From: Halalkalicoccus jeotgali B3
GTDB taxonomy: Archaea > Halobacteriota > Halobacteria > Halobacteriales > Halalkalicoccaceae
Assembly (NCBI RefSeq): GCF_000196895.1
Contig: NC_014297.1
Location: 1,937,345-2,001,344, forward strand
Reading direction: 5' to 3'
Length of the DNA: 64,000 nt
Below the pieces are notes generated by a model, which worked only from the letters and a program-made list of their open reading frames with translations, had not been told where the DNA came from and did no database searches. The position numbers and the translations under genes are program-made. Below are positions 52,751 through 61,570 of the stretch, piece by piece; position 1 is the stretch's first letter; every line of letters begins with the position of its first letter.

Positions 52751-54370
52751 TCACTCCTCTAGGAGGTCCTTGCGTCTGATCTTTCCGGTCGTGGTCTGAG
52801 GGAGTTCCTCGCGGAACTCGATCTCGCGGGGATACTCGTACTTGGCGAGGCGATCGCGCACGAGGTCCCGAAGCTCCTCGCGCAGTTGGTCCGATCCGTC
52901 ACCGACCGGCTGGACGACCGCCTTGACGATCTCGCCGCGGGTTTCGTCGGGGACGCCGATCACGCCGACTTGCGCGACCGCCTCGTGATCCAACAGCACC
53001 TCCTCGACCTCGCGGGGGCCCACGCGATACCCGCTGGTGATAATCAGGTCGTCGTCCCGCGATTTGAACCACAGATAGCCCTCCTCGTCGGCGTAGCCCA
53101 GATCACCCGTGCGATGCCACGGGCCGACGCAGGCCTCGTCGGTCCGTTTGGGCCGGTTCCAGTACTCGTGGAAGACGACTGGATCGCCCCCGCGGCGCAC
53201 GGATATCTCGCCGACCTCTCCTGTAGGACGTTCCTCGCCCGTCCCCGGATCGATCACCCGCACGTCGTGGCCCGGCACCGGTTTGCCCATGCTGCCGGCC
53301 CGCGCGGGGAACCACTCCCGGCAGTTGGTCACCAGCAGGTTGGCCTCGGTCTGGCCGTAGAGTTCGTTGACCGGGACGCCGCCCAACTCCTCGTCGGCCC
53401 ACTCCAGGATTTCGGGGGTCAGCGGTTCGCCGCCCGAGCAGATCGCCTCGATCGAGAGGTCATATCTGTTCGAGTCCACCTCCATCATCATGCGGATCGC
53501 GGTCGGCGGGAGGAACGCCCCGGTGACGTCGAACTCCTCCATGAGCGAAAACGCCTCCTCGGGGCTGAACTTCCCTAATGGGGAGCCCACGACCGGTTGG
53601 CCGTAGTGCCACGCCGGAAAGAGGAGATCTCCTAGCGCGCCGATCCACGCCCAGTCGGCGGGCGTCCAGTACGTTCCATCGACATCGAGTTCGAAGTACA
53701 TCGAGAACGCGGGACAGTGGCCCACCCACACGCCATGAGAGTGGAGCACGCCCTTGGGCGGGCCCGTCGACCCACTCGTGTACATGATTATCGCGGGCGT
53801 TTCGGCGTCCGTGTCGGTGATGGCGTACTCGGCGGAGCGGTTCTCGATCATCGACTCGAACGAGTCGTCCCCGGAACCGTCGACGAAGACGGTGTGTTCG
53901 AGCGCCGAGTCGTCCTCGACCTCTTCGAGGGCCTCCCGGACCGAGGCGTCGGCGACGACCACCCGGGCGCCGCTGTCTGTCAGTCGGTGCGAGAGCGCAT
54001 CGGGGCCGAACAGGGGCGAGAGCGGCAGGGAGATCGCGCCGATCTTCCAGCATGCCAGATGGGTCAGGGCGTTTTCGGGTTTCTGTGGGACGACCACGCC
54101 CACCCGGTCGCCGCGTCCGATCCCGCGGGCTTCGAGCGCGTTCGCGACGCGGTTCGAGAGCCGATCGAGGTCACCGAAGGTGTAGGTCTCACGGCGACCG
54201 TCAGGGGAGGCCTGATAGAGCGCCGGCCGGTCGGGATCGGCGTGTTTCCGGAGCAGGTCGTACGCGAGGTTGTAGTCCTCGGGTAAGCTCCACTCGAACT
54301 CCCGTCGAGCCTGCTCGTAACTGTCGGACGCGAGCGTGCAGTACCACGGATCGGTGTCGGTTCGTGTCAT
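52751..54370 (-). CDS. AMP-forming acyl-CoA synthetase
   Basis: A 539-aa ANL-superfamily ligase. Motifs: YTSGSTGPPKGVLHSHG (AMP-binding P-loop), ELYGQTEANL, RTGDLGYADEEGYLWFKSRDDDLIITSGYRVGP and PQTTTGKIRRKDL with the catalytic Lys. It activates a carboxylic acid to its CoA ester; the close medium-chain/acetyl-CoA synthetase pattern suggests a short fatty acid. It overlaps the gene upstream by 4 bases and ends the operon started at 56862. Confidence 0.88.
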   Translation of the reverse strand: MTRTDTDPWYCTLASDSYEQARREFEWSLPEDYNLAYDLLRKHADPDRPALYQASPDGRRETYTFGDLDRLSNRVANALEARGIGRGDRVGVVVPQKPENALTHLACWKIGAISLPLSPLFGPDALSHRLTDSGARVVVADASVREALEEVEDDSALEHTVFVDGSGDDSFESMIENRSAEYAITDTDAETPAIIMYTSGSTGPPKGVLHSHGVWVGHCPAFSMYFELDVDGTYWTPADWAWIGALGDLLFPAWHYGQPVVGSPLGKFSPEEAFSLMEEFDVTGAFLPPTAIRMMMEVDSNRYDLSIEAICSGGEPLTPEILEWADEELGGVPVNELYGQTEANLLVTNCREWFPARAGSMGKPVPGHDVRVIDPGTGEERPTGEVGEISVRRGGDPVVFHEYWNRPKRTDEACVGPWHRTGDLGYADEEGYLWFKSRDDDLIITSGYRVGPREVEEVLLDHEAVAQVGVIGVPDETRGEIVKAVVQPVGDGSDQLREELRDLVRDRLAKYEYPREIEFREELPQTTTGKIRRKDLLEE

Positions 54371-54804
54371 GATCTGTCGAAGAGGGAGGGGTCGGTGATT
54401 TCGATACTGGCGTCGATACGGGGGTCTTCGTCGAGCGATTCGAGGAGCGGTTCCTGAGGATCGCCGGCTTTCGTGTTGTACAACGCCAGTTCCCCGCCGT
54501 CCCATGCGAGTGTCAGGCGGGCGCGCCGAAAGCGCGTTCCCCGGACGAGGCTGATCGATTCGAGATCCGAGAGGGGTATCTCGACGTTGCGTTCGTTGTG
54601 AGCGAGGAGGTCCTCGGGGGCGAGATCGGCGAGTTCCTCGCGGGCGCGTTCGCCCATGTCAGCGCGCAACAGCGCCGAGGAGAAGGACTCGCCGGCGAAA
54701 CAGCAGACGAGGCGCTCGGTCGTGAGAAAGGCCTCCCAGAACTCGATCGAGTTGGGGCGTTTCCGGGCCCACTCGGTGAGGTGTGCGAGGCGCGTCTCGC
54801 TCAT
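54367..54804 (-). CDS. Unknown 145-aa protein within the symporter operon
   Basis: A soluble protein: LTTERLVCCFAGESFSSALLRADMGERAREELADL, then VEIPLSDLESISLVRGTRFRRARLTLAW. The last half alternates hydrophobic and charged residues, suggesting a beta-rich PH-like domain. No family recognised. It overlaps both the symporter gene and the acyl-CoA synthetase gene by 4 bases, so it works with them, perhaps as a regulator of transport. Confidence 0.6.
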   Translation of the reverse strand: MSETRLAHLTEWARKRPNSIEFWEAFLTTERLVCCFAGESFSSALLRADMGERAREELADLAPEDLLAHNERNVEIPLSDLESISLVRGTRFRRARLTLAWDGGELALYNTKAGDPQEPLLESLDEDPRIDASIEITDPSLFDRS

Positions 54805-56369
54805 CGCTCGATGAGCGCCCGGAGGTCGGCCGGGACGTAGCTACGCTCCTGGGTGGCGAGCGAGACGCCGACGAACAGGGCGATCGCGACGAGCATCGCG
54901 ACCGTACCCACGGGGAACGCCTCGGGGAACGGGTAGGCCGCGTTGATGACGTCGGCCAGCTCCACGAGGCCGGCGACATCGGCGGCCATCGGGATCGCAC
55001 TGTAGACGACGTTGATGACGAGGCCCGCGATCGTCGCGACGATCGCCCCCTCCGCGGTCGCACCCTTCCAGTTCATCCCCAGGACGACCATCGGGACGAA
55101 CGCGGCGGCGAAAAAGCCCCAGCCGATCGTGCCCAGAATGCCCACCAGTGCGTCCGAGAAGTAGACCACGCCCGTCGAGAGAACCGTGAGACCGGCAAGC
55201 GCAGCCTGCGTGACCCGGAGTTCGGTTCGGTCGTCCTCGATGGGCCGCCCCAGTGCGCGGGGGATATCCCGGGAGACCGCCGCCGCGCCGATATTCAGGA
55301 AGGAATCGCTCGTGGACATGATCGCCGCCAGTAGTGCCGCGAGGATCAACCCGGCGACGACGCTCGGGGTGTACTGGAGGACGAAGACGGGCGCGACCTC
55401 GCTGGCGCTGAAGGTCTGTTCGATCGCGCCGGCCTCGACCTGCGCGCGCATCGAGAGGCCCGCCGAGAACGCGATCATACTGGAGATCGCATACGAGATC
55501 GCGGCGATCGGCGCGCCCCATTTGAGGATCTTCAGGCTCTTGCTCATGTAGAACTTCGTGACTAGATGAGGTTGGCCGGCCGCGCCGACCGAAAAGAGCA
55601 CCCACCACGCGAGCGCGGCGAAGACCGCCGCCGTCTCCCCGCCGAGCGTGCCGAAGGGCGAGATCAGGTCGGGATCCGCGCTCGCGAGGTTCCGCGAGAT
55701 CCCCTCCATGCCGCCGCCGAAGGACAGCGCATAGGCGAGGACGAACCCCGCGCCGATGATCATCGTAATGGCCTGGAGGAAGTCCGTCCAGACGCCCGCG
55801 ATCATCCCGCCGAGCATGCTGTAGCCCAGCAGGATCGCCGCCCCGCCGAGCAACCCCCAGATGACGGGGATCCCGAAGATCGCCCGCATCACGTACTGGA
55901 GCGCGGCGAGGTTGGTCGCGAGATACGCGATCACGCCGACGGCCACCGCGAAACCGGCCAGCCCGCGGACGGCGTTGCTCTCGTAGCGGACGTACATCCC
56001 ATCAGCGAGGGTGAGGACGTTCCGGATATCAGCAAGCAGGCGCATCCGTTTCGCGAGTAGCACCCACGTAATGAGAAAGCCGAGCGGCGCGCTGAAGAAG
56101 ATCCACATGCCGGTCATGCCGAACTCGTAGACGAGTTCGGGCCCGCCGACGAAGCCAAAGCCCGACTGAATCACCGAGAAGGCGGTCATCGCGAGCACCC
56201 ACGTCCCCACGCTTTTGCCGGTGATGAGGAAGTCGCCCGTCGTTTTGGTTCGTAGGTAGCCCCAGACGCCGATCAGGACGACCACCAGCAGGTAGACCGC
56301 CCCGAACGCGAGGATCACGGGGTCGTCCGCGACCGGGATCCCCTCCTGGAGCGGGAGGACGTCAGTCAT
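54801..56369 (-). CDS. Sodium:solute symporter (SSS family)
   Basis: A 522-aa protein with about 13 membrane helices. TM8-like AALLAAIMSTSDSFLNIGAAAVSRD holds the conserved Ser pair of the sodium site. SSS members import acetate, proline or other solutes. Fusion in one operon with an acyl-CoA synthetase points to acetate or another short carboxylate. ATG at 56369 is used; it overlaps the small membrane protein by 8 bases. Confidence 0.9.
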   Translation of the reverse strand: MTDVLPLQEGIPVADDPVILAFGAVYLLVVVLIGVWGYLRTKTTGDFLITGKSVGTWVLAMTAFSVIQSGFGFVGGPELVYEFGMTGMWIFFSAPLGFLITWVLLAKRMRLLADIRNVLTLADGMYVRYESNAVRGLAGFAVAVGVIAYLATNLAALQYVMRAIFGIPVIWGLLGGAAILLGYSMLGGMIAGVWTDFLQAITMIIGAGFVLAYALSFGGGMEGISRNLASADPDLISPFGTLGGETAAVFAALAWWVLFSVGAAGQPHLVTKFYMSKSLKILKWGAPIAAISYAISSMIAFSAGLSMRAQVEAGAIEQTFSASEVAPVFVLQYTPSVVAGLILAALLAAIMSTSDSFLNIGAAAVSRDIPRALGRPIEDDRTELRVTQAALAGLTVLSTGVVYFSDALVGILGTIGWGFFAAAFVPMVVLGMNWKGATAEGAIVATIAGLVINVVYSAIPMAADVAGLVELADVINAAYPFPEAFPVGTVAMLVAIALFVGVSLATQERSYVPADLRALIER

Positions 56370-56862
56370 CGGTGGGTTCACCCCGTTCACGTCGATCGGG
56401 CGGGGTCTCTACCCGCCGAGGAACCAGCGGAAACGACCCCTCCGATTGGGCCTCGCGGGCGTCGGCCATGATCGCCTCGACGACCGCCTCGCCGCCGACC
56501 CGATCGAACACCACCGAGTAGTAGATCGCCCCCAGAAGCGGTAGCGCCCAGAGGAACAGGACGTAGAAGAACGTCGACGTCGGGAGGCCGAATACGTAGG
56601 TGAACGTAGTCGTCCCTGGCGACCACGTCAGCCAGATGCCCGTAAGCCCACTCAGAAAGAGGACGCCGAGGCCGGCGACCAGCCCGGTGTATGGTGCGAT
56701 ATCGAACTCCCCGTCGGCCCGCTCGATAGCGGCCGAGGCGACGGTCGCGAGGACGAACAGCGCGGCGAGGTACGAAAAGACCCTGAAGGTCCCGACCGCC
56801 GCCGCCACCAGCAACGCCACCGACAGCCCGCCGACGAGTGCCATGATCGTGTTTCGTGCCAT
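56362..56862 (-). CDS. Small membrane protein at head of the symporter operon
   Basis: A 166-aa protein with four hydrophobic helices (about 8-28, 30-45, 59-78, 93-115), ending in a cytoplasmic acidic tail. TWSPGTTTFTYVFGLPTSTFFYVLFLW resembles the DUF485/DUF3311-type accessory subunits found before SSS symporters. It is probably the small partner of the symporter. ATG at 56862. Confidence 0.7.
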   Translation of the reverse strand: MARNTIMALVGGLSVALLVAAAVGTFRVFSYLAALFVLATVASAAIERADGEFDIAPYTGLVAGLGVLFLSGLTGIWLTWSPGTTTFTYVFGLPTSTFFYVLFLWALPLLGAIYYSVVFDRVGGEAVVEAIMADAREAQSEGSFPLVPRRVETPPDRRERGEPTDD

Positions 56863-56932
56863 CCCTCCCCTCAACCGACGGGAGAACCATAACCGTTGAT
56901 GTTGATATAGGAACCGCGGACGATCGCCGCCA

Positions 56933-56939
56933 GTTTATC
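56933..56939 (+). promoter_or_regulatory. TATA box of the phosphatase gene
   Basis: CAGTTTATCC at 56931-56940 lies about 24-30 bases before ATG 56962, consistent with a leaderless message. It favours 56962 over the GTG six bases upstream. Confidence 0.5.
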
Positions 56940-56961
56940 CCTCGGCGCGCGAAGGGTGGGT

Positions 56962-57633
56962 ATGACCCCGCCGATCGTCGTCGATATCGACGGCACGATT
57001 ACCCGAGGGGATGGATCGAGCGCGGTCGACCACCGCGCGTTCGAGGAGCTCCGGGCGTGGCCCGCCCCGGTCGTGATCGCCACCGGCAAGGCGTTTCCCT
57101 ACCCGGTCGCCCTGTGTCAGTTCGTCGGCATCGAACCACTGGTGATCGCCGAGAACGGCGGGATCGTACTGGCGGGCGGGGAGGTACGGGTGACCGGCGA
57201 CGCGAGCGGGCCCCGCGAGGCCGCCCGCGAGTACCGCGAGGCGGGCTACGAACTGGGCTGGGGCGAGACCGACCTGGTCAACCGGTGGCGCGAGACCGAG
57301 GTCGCGCTCAGTCGCGAGTCGCCGCTCGCCCCCCTCGAAGAGATCGCCGCCGAGTACGGACTGGAGGTCGTCGATACCGGCTACGCGTACCACCTCAAAG
57401 ACCCCGCGATCTCGAAGGGCGCCGGTCTGGAAGCGGTCTGTGACGCCCTCGGTCGCACCCCCGAGGAGTTCGTCGCGATCGGGGACTCGGAAAACGACGT
57501 CTCGACCTTCGAGGTCGCCGGCCGGTCCTTTGCGGTGGCCAACGCGGACGGGGCGGCGCGCGCGGCCGCAGACGAGGTCCTCGAAGGCAGGTATTCCGCG
57601 GGGACCGTCTCGGTGCTGTCCTCGCTCAGGTAA
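56962..57633 (+). CDS. Phosphoglycolate phosphatase, archaeal type
   Basis: A 223-aa HAD phosphatase. DIDGT motif at residues 8-12 (nucleophile Asp8, acid Asp10), Lys in KGAGLEAVCDAL, and the Mg-binding GDSENDV near residue 175. It matches the archaeal phosphoglycolate/sugar phosphatase (TA0175-like) group with a C2-type cap. It removes phosphate from glycolate 2-phosphate or a similar molecule; exact substrate is uncertain. Confidence 0.87.
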   Translation: MTPPIVVDIDGTITRGDGSSAVDHRAFEELRAWPAPVVIATGKAFPYPVALCQFVGIEPLVIAENGGIVLAGGEVRVTGDASGPREAAREYREAGYELGWGETDLVNRWRETEVALSRESPLAPLEEIAAEYGLEVVDTGYAYHLKDPAISKGAGLEAVCDALGRTPEEFVAIGDSENDVSTFEVAGRSFAVANADGAARAAADEVLEGRYSAGTVSVLSSLR

Positions 57634-57645
57634 TCGGACGGGGGA

Positions 57646-57831
57646 TCACTCGTAGGGTCGGAACGTGCCGTCGATGTCCCACTCGTGGATGCAGTGGCGG
57701 TTGCCGACCCACCGCGTTCCGTCCTCGCTGGCGATCCGCCAACAGCCGTCGTTCGTATCCCATACCTCCTCTCGATTGCAACACTCACATTCGCGTCGTT
57801 GTGGTGTTCGTAGCTCGGTACGTGCCAACAT
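57646..57831 (-). CDS. HEWD-family small zinc protein
   Basis: A 61-aa protein: ECECCNREEVWDTNDGCWRIASEDG, then NRHCIHEWDIDGTFRPYE. The HEWD motif near the end names this haloarchaeal family. Cys15, Cys17, Cys18, Cys30 and Cys47 suggest a metal site. Function unknown. ATG at 57831; the longer in-frame extension is an opposite-strand shadow. Confidence 0.78.
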   Translation of the reverse strand: MLARTELRTPQRRECECCNREEVWDTNDGCWRIASEDGTRWVGNRHCIHEWDIDGTFRPYE

Positions 57832-57910
57832 ATCCGTGTCAATGGAGCGCACACTGATAACCGTAGCGAAAACCGACAGGCCGAAACCGGCGGCGCGTGA
57901 GGGTTCGTGT

Positions 57911-58234
57911 ATGATCAAGATGGTACAGCTCCTCCTGCGCGACGACGAGATCACCCACGAGGAGTTCAAAACGCGCTGGACGGGCGAGCACGCCGAGATT
58001 GCGGGCCAACTGCCGAACCTGCAGAAGTACGTCACTTCGGCGCCCCGCGATCCCGAGAAAGCCGGCTACGACGGGATCGTCGAACTCTACTTCGAGTCGA
58101 CCGAGGACCTCGCGGCGGCCTTCGAGTCCCCCGAGGGCGAGCGCGTGCAGGCCGACGCTGCGGAGTTCGTCGATCTGGAGGCCTCCCCTTCGTTGGTCGT
58201 CGAGGAGACCGTCCAGTTCGATCACTCCTCGTAG
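57911..58234 (+). CDS. EthD-domain protein
   Basis: A 107-aa dimeric alpha/beta-barrel protein: MIKMVQLLLRDDEITHEEFKTRWTGEHAEIAGQLPNLQKYV, with the conserved H in GEHAE, and VELYFESTEDLAAAFESPEG. EthD-like proteins occur beside oxidative enzymes but the role is usually unclear. ATG at 57911. It overlaps the convergent cupin by 13 bases. Confidence 0.85.
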   Translation: MIKMVQLLLRDDEITHEEFKTRWTGEHAEIAGQLPNLQKYVTSAPRDPEKAGYDGIVELYFESTEDLAAAFESPEGERVQADAAEFVDLEASPSLVVEETVQFDHSS

Positions 58235-58578
58235 ACGATCCCGTCGTCGGCGACGTTTGGCGCACCGACCACCAGCACTCTCGAGTCCTCGCAGGCGGTC
58301 AGTTGGCGCCACGATTCGGGCGGAACGACGATCACATCGCCCGCGGCCAGGTCGACCGTCTCGCCCTCGATCTCCATCTCGAACCTGCCCGAGAGCACGA
58401 GGTACAGCTCCTCCTGTTGGCCCTGTCGGTGACGGTTGTTCGACTCGCCCTCGCGGTATTCCCAGACGCTCGGGCGGGTCTCCTCGGGCCGGAGTTCGTA
58501 CCCGATCGCCCGCAGGCGCGGCTCGATTCCCTCGATCTCGCGTGGCTCGACCTCCTCGATGGTGCGGTGCGTGTACAC
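58222..58578 (-). CDS. Cupin-domain protein
   Basis: A 118-aa single cupin. First motif QQEELYLVLSGRFEMEIEGE supplies only part of the usual G-x5-H-x-H set; HRQGQQEE holds the first His. Second motif GDVIVVPPESWRQL. Metal binding may therefore be reduced. GTG at 58578 follows a TATA-like GGTTTTTTCAC at leaderless distance; the longer ATG at 58680 lies in the opposite promoter. Confidence 0.8.
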   Translation of the reverse strand: MYTHRTIEEVEPREIEGIEPRLRAIGYELRPEETRPSVWEYREGESNNRHRQGQQEELYLVLSGRFEMEIEGETVDLAAGDVIVVPPESWRQLTACEDSRVLVVGAPNVADDGIVYEE

Positions 58579-58678
58579 GGTTCGTACTCGCCGGACGGGG
58601 TGAAAAAACCGCGTCGTCCTGTCGGACAGTCGAGCAGTCCGAACTATAAGGTACTCCCCGATCGTATCGTGGGTACCC

Positions 58679-58888
58679 ATGAGCAGCGACGACCCAGCCG
58701 AGGAGACTCAGACGTGGCCCGAACTCGCGATCGGCCTGTACGACCGTCTGACCGGACGGGGCGCGGAGATCACCTACGAGTTCGAGGACATGGAGGTCGA
58801 CGTACCGAGCAAAACCGGCGAGGACGCCGACTACGCCCACTGGCGGGTCGATGGCACCCTGCGGATCAGGACCCGGGATCGAGAGTGA
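58679..58888 (+). CDS. Small acidic protein, paralogue of the 43817 protein
   Basis: A 69-aa protein with the core EFEDMEVDVPSKTGEDADYAHWRVDGTLRI, matching the protein at 43817-44071. TATA-like ACTATAAGG lies about 28-36 bases upstream. It overlaps the start of the next gene by 1 base, so the two form a pair. Function unknown. Confidence 0.72.
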   Translation: MSSDDPAEETQTWPELAIGLYDRLTGRGAEITYEFEDMEVDVPSKTGEDADYAHWRVDGTLRIRTRDRE

Positions 58889-59232
58889 TGGGACCGGCGC
58901 TCGCCGTCGAGGCGGATCTCGAACTCGTCGTCGAGGGCCACCCGATCTCGGTGACGGGATCGGGCTCCCATCTGACGGTCGCCTCCCCGACCGTCCGCGG
59001 AGCCGTCGCCGTTCTCAGAGGTCTCGGGACGGCCGGGGACCTGTTCGGATCGGTCGGCTCGCGGTTCGTCGCCGCCGACCTCTCGGCGGACGTCGATGTC
59101 GACGGGAGTACGGTCGCACGGATCGGCCCGCACGTCGAACCGAACGCCCTCTCGGAGCTACTGGGGCTCGCCCCGGCGCGGGTGTGGCCCGGCGCGCTCG
59201 TGCGTGCGCTCCTCCGGGACCTCAGAGCGTGA
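58888..59232 (+). CDS. Conserved 114-aa protein paired with the acidic protein
   Basis: MGPALAVEADLELVVEGHPISVTGSG, then GAVAVLRGLGTAGDLFGSVGSRFVAADLSADVDVDG and ALVRALLRDLRA. An alpha/beta protein with no transmembrane helix and no recognised family. TGATG overlap with the preceding gene implies coupled translation. It converges on and overlaps the GNAT gene by 11 bases. Confidence 0.62.
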   Translation: MGPALAVEADLELVVEGHPISVTGSGSHLTVASPTVRGAVAVLRGLGTAGDLFGSVGSRFVAADLSADVDVDGSTVARIGPHVEPNALSELLGLAPARVWPGALVRALLRDLRA

Positions 59233-59713
59233 GCACGTAGACGATCTCCTCGTGAGGTTCGTCCCCGATGGCGGTCTCGCCCTCGCGTACGGGCTCGAAT
59301 CCGAACCCGTGGTAGAAAGCGTTTCCCGGCTCGTTTTCCGCGAGGACCATCGCCTCGACGGCCGTGCAACCCGCAGCCGCGAGCCGGTCACACGCCGTCT
59401 CCAGTAGGCGGGTTCCGACGCCAGCGTCCCGCCGGTCGGGATCGACGTAGAGTCGCAACAGCGTGCCGGTCCCCGACGCGCCGACGGCGTGGGCGAAGCC
59501 GATCACGCCCTCGTCACCGGCCCCGCTCGCGACGAGCACATGAGCGTCGTCACTCGCGATGTCGAAGGCGAGTCGGTCGGAGGCGTACCACTCCTCGACG
59601 CCCTCGGCGATCGTCTCCCGGCTCAGGATCTCCGGATAGTCCGTTTCCCACGATCGCCGGGCCACACCGCGGATCCCCGCGACGTCGTCCCCGTCGGCCT
59701 CCCGTACGTTCAT
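59222..59713 (-). CDS. GNAT-family N-acetyltransferase
   Basis: A 163-aa single-domain GNAT: LLRLYVDPDRRDAGVGTRLLETACDRL carries the acetyl-CoA motif R-D-A-G-V-G-T, followed by VLAENEPGNAFYHGFGFEPV, typical of the family. Resembles RimI/protein or small-molecule acetylases. ATG at 59713 is chosen for the domain start; an ATG 15 bases upstream is also possible. Substrate unknown. Confidence 0.87.
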   Translation of the reverse strand: MNVREADGDDVAGIRGVARRSWETDYPEILSRETIAEGVEEWYASDRLAFDIASDDAHVLVASGAGDEGVIGFAHAVGASGTGTLLRLYVDPDRRDAGVGTRLLETACDRLAAAGCTAVEAMVLAENEPGNAFYHGFGFEPVREGETAIGDEPHEEIVYVLTL

Positions 59714-59812
59714 GGTACTATATGGCATGCACGGCAAGTAGCCGTTTCGGCGGTCGGTGGGTCGCCGGCCTCGAATACCGGAAGCTAAGTCCTCGCGGGA
59801 CCCCCTATCGGC

Positions 59813-60370
59813 ATGGGCTTTCACACCTACCCGGTCGAGCGCGCCGCGGAGCTCGAGGACGCCTCGCGCTATCGGTTCTGCTCGCGCGAGGAACTGCTGG
59901 GGCTGCTCGCGCTCGACGGCACCGAGACCGTCGTCGACCTAGGGAGCGGCACCGGCTTTTACACCGACGACGTCGCCCCCTTCGCCGAGCGTGTCCACGC
60001 CGTCGACCTCCAAGAGGAGATGCACGACCTGTATCGCGAGAAGGGACTTCCGGGGAACGTCACGCCCGTGACCGCCGACGTGGCCGACCTGCCCCTTGGA
60101 GACGGGGAGTGTGACGCCGCGGTGACGACGATGACCTACCACGAGTTCTACGGGGAGGCGGCGCTGTCGGAGCTTCGCCGGGTGCTTCGCTCGGGCGGAC
60201 GACTGGTAGTCGTCGACTGGTCTCGGGCCGGCACCGGTGACGAAGGTCCCCCACGCGAGGAGCGCTACGACTTGGAGAGCGCCACAGCCCAGCTCGAAGA
60301 AGCCGGATTTTCGATCGAGTATTCGACCGAACGTCCGGAAACGTTCGCGCTCCGTGCTAGTACTGACTAG
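59813..60370 (+). CDS. Class I SAM-dependent methyltransferase
   Basis: A 185-aa Rossmann-fold enzyme. Motif I VVDLGSGTGFYTDDVAPFA, acidic end of beta2 HAVDLQ, VTADVADLPLGDGECDAAVTTMTYHEF and LRRVLRSGGRLVVVDWSRAG. It matches the Methyltransf_11 group, for which the substrate varies. ATG at 59813 (MGFHTYPVERAAELED). Confidence 0.87.
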   Translation: MGFHTYPVERAAELEDASRYRFCSREELLGLLALDGTETVVDLGSGTGFYTDDVAPFAERVHAVDLQEEMHDLYREKGLPGNVTPVTADVADLPLGDGECDAAVTTMTYHEFYGEAALSELRRVLRSGGRLVVVDWSRAGTGDEGPPREERYDLESATAQLEEAGFSIEYSTERPETFALRASTD

Positions 60371-60437
60371 ATAGTCTTAGATTATGTGGATGAATATCAG
60401 GACAACCGTTACGTACGAGCGGGTGATATTGACACCC

Positions 60438-60581
60438 ATGCACGACCGAGATCCGTACACGCCAACCGGGTCGTACTACGAATGTCTCGACTGTCAGTAC
60501 CGCACGAGGGGGGCCGATCACCTCGCGAACTGTCCCGAGTGTGGGGGAACGGTTCGCAACCTCGCGGTCGCCCGCGAATAG
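60438..60581 (+). CDS. Rubrerythrin-like zinc-ribbon protein
   Basis: A 47-aa protein: YYECLDCQYRTRGADHLANCPECGGTVRN. CLDC and CPEC knuckles give a rubredoxin-type zinc ribbon as found in small haloarchaeal rubrerythrin-like proteins. ATG at 60438 is chosen because the 18 residues before it are unlike the family; ATG at 60384 is possible. Function unknown. Confidence 0.72.
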   Translation: MHDRDPYTPTGSYYECLDCQYRTRGADHLANCPECGGTVRNLAVARE

Positions 60582-61037
60582 CTAGAAATCGGGGAGGTCG
60601 TCGGGCGCTTCGTACTCGGCCTCCCAGTCGACGTACTCCGCTTTGAGCACGTCGCTTACGATCTGACCGAGTTCCGTCAGCGAGGCGTTGATCGAGGAGA
60701 CGATGCTCCAGGAGTCGAGTTCGGGATGGATATCGCGCTCGCGCCAGTCCTCGGGCAGGCCGGGGGCGTGATAGCCAACCCGATCCGCAAAGTCGTCCCA
60801 GAAGAAGTCGAACTCGCCGAGGAGGTCCAGATCCGCCGCGATCGCGTACTCCTCCTCGGTGAGGTCGGTGTGGGCGGCCCACTCCTCGAAGGCGTCGGCC
60901 CACGCCCCGTCTTCGAGGAACGCTTCGAGTTCCTCGCGGCGGTAGTCGGCGACGCCGACGCCGTCGACGTCGTCGTACTCCGCGGGGTTCTGAGCACCGA
61001 GTTCGGGCGGGTCGGGGATCTCGACGGCGAGGCTCAT
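60582..61037 (-). CDS. Conserved acidic protein, unknown
   Basis: A 151-aa very acidic soluble protein (MSLAVEIPDPPELGAQNP ... APDDLPDF), predicted helical, with Trp-rich segments (FEEWAAHTDLTEEEYAIAADL, FFWDDFADRVGYHAPGLPEDW). No recognised family. It is convergent with the zinc-ribbon gene, directly adjacent. Confidence 0.65.
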   Translation of the reverse strand: MSLAVEIPDPPELGAQNPAEYDDVDGVGVADYRREELEAFLEDGAWADAFEEWAAHTDLTEEEYAIAADLDLLGEFDFFWDDFADRVGYHAPGLPEDWRERDIHPELDSWSIVSSINASLTELGQIVSDVLKAEYVDWEAEYEAPDDLPDF

Positions 61038-61125
61038 GGCTCCACAGAGAGCGGGTGTGCCGATAAGCGTGGCCCCTCGGTGGTCGAGTCAGCAGGCTCA
61101 TTTCGCCGCGCCCGAAAGTCTGGCC

Positions 61126-61569
61126 ATGGATCTGCTCGAAACGTACATCGAGAACCGCGAAATGGTCCAGCCCAACCACGCGAACAGTCTCCAGACCGCC
61201 CACGGGGGCAACGTGCTGAAATGGATGGACGAGATCGGCGCGATGAGCGCGATGCGCTTTGCCGGCGAGTCCTGCGTGACCGCCCACATCAACGGGGTGG
61301 ACTTCGAGCGCCCGATTCAGGTCGGCGACATCGCGCTGATCGAGGCGTACGTCTACGCGGCCGGCGAGACGAGCGTTCGGGTCCGACTGCAGACGTCACG
61401 CGAGGACATCCGTACCGGGGAAGCCGAACGGACCACCGAGTCGTATTTCGTCTACGTCGCCATCGACGGGGATCGGACGCCGACGCCGGTTCCGGAACTC
61501 ACCGTCGAAGACGAGCGCGGCGAGCGCCTCCGCGAGGCGGCGCTTGCGGGCGAGAACGGGCGGCGCTGA
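61126..61569 (+). CDS. Acyl-CoA thioesterase (hotdog fold)
   Basis: A 147-aa single hotdog domain: NSLQTAHGGNVLKWMDEIGAMSAMRFAGESCVTAHINGVDFERPIQVGDIALIEAYVYAAG. The H-G-G-x-V-L-x-x-M-D pattern with Asp catalytic is typical of YciA/BACH-type acyl-CoA thioesterases. It hydrolyses acyl-CoA in the cytoplasm. ATG at 61126; upstream frame is a shadow. Confidence 0.88.
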   Translation: MDLLETYIENREMVQPNHANSLQTAHGGNVLKWMDEIGAMSAMRFAGESCVTAHINGVDFERPIQVGDIALIEAYVYAAGETSVRVRLQTSREDIRTGEAERTTESYFVYVAIDGDRTPTPVPELTVEDERGERLREAALAGENGRR

Positions 61570-61570
61570 G

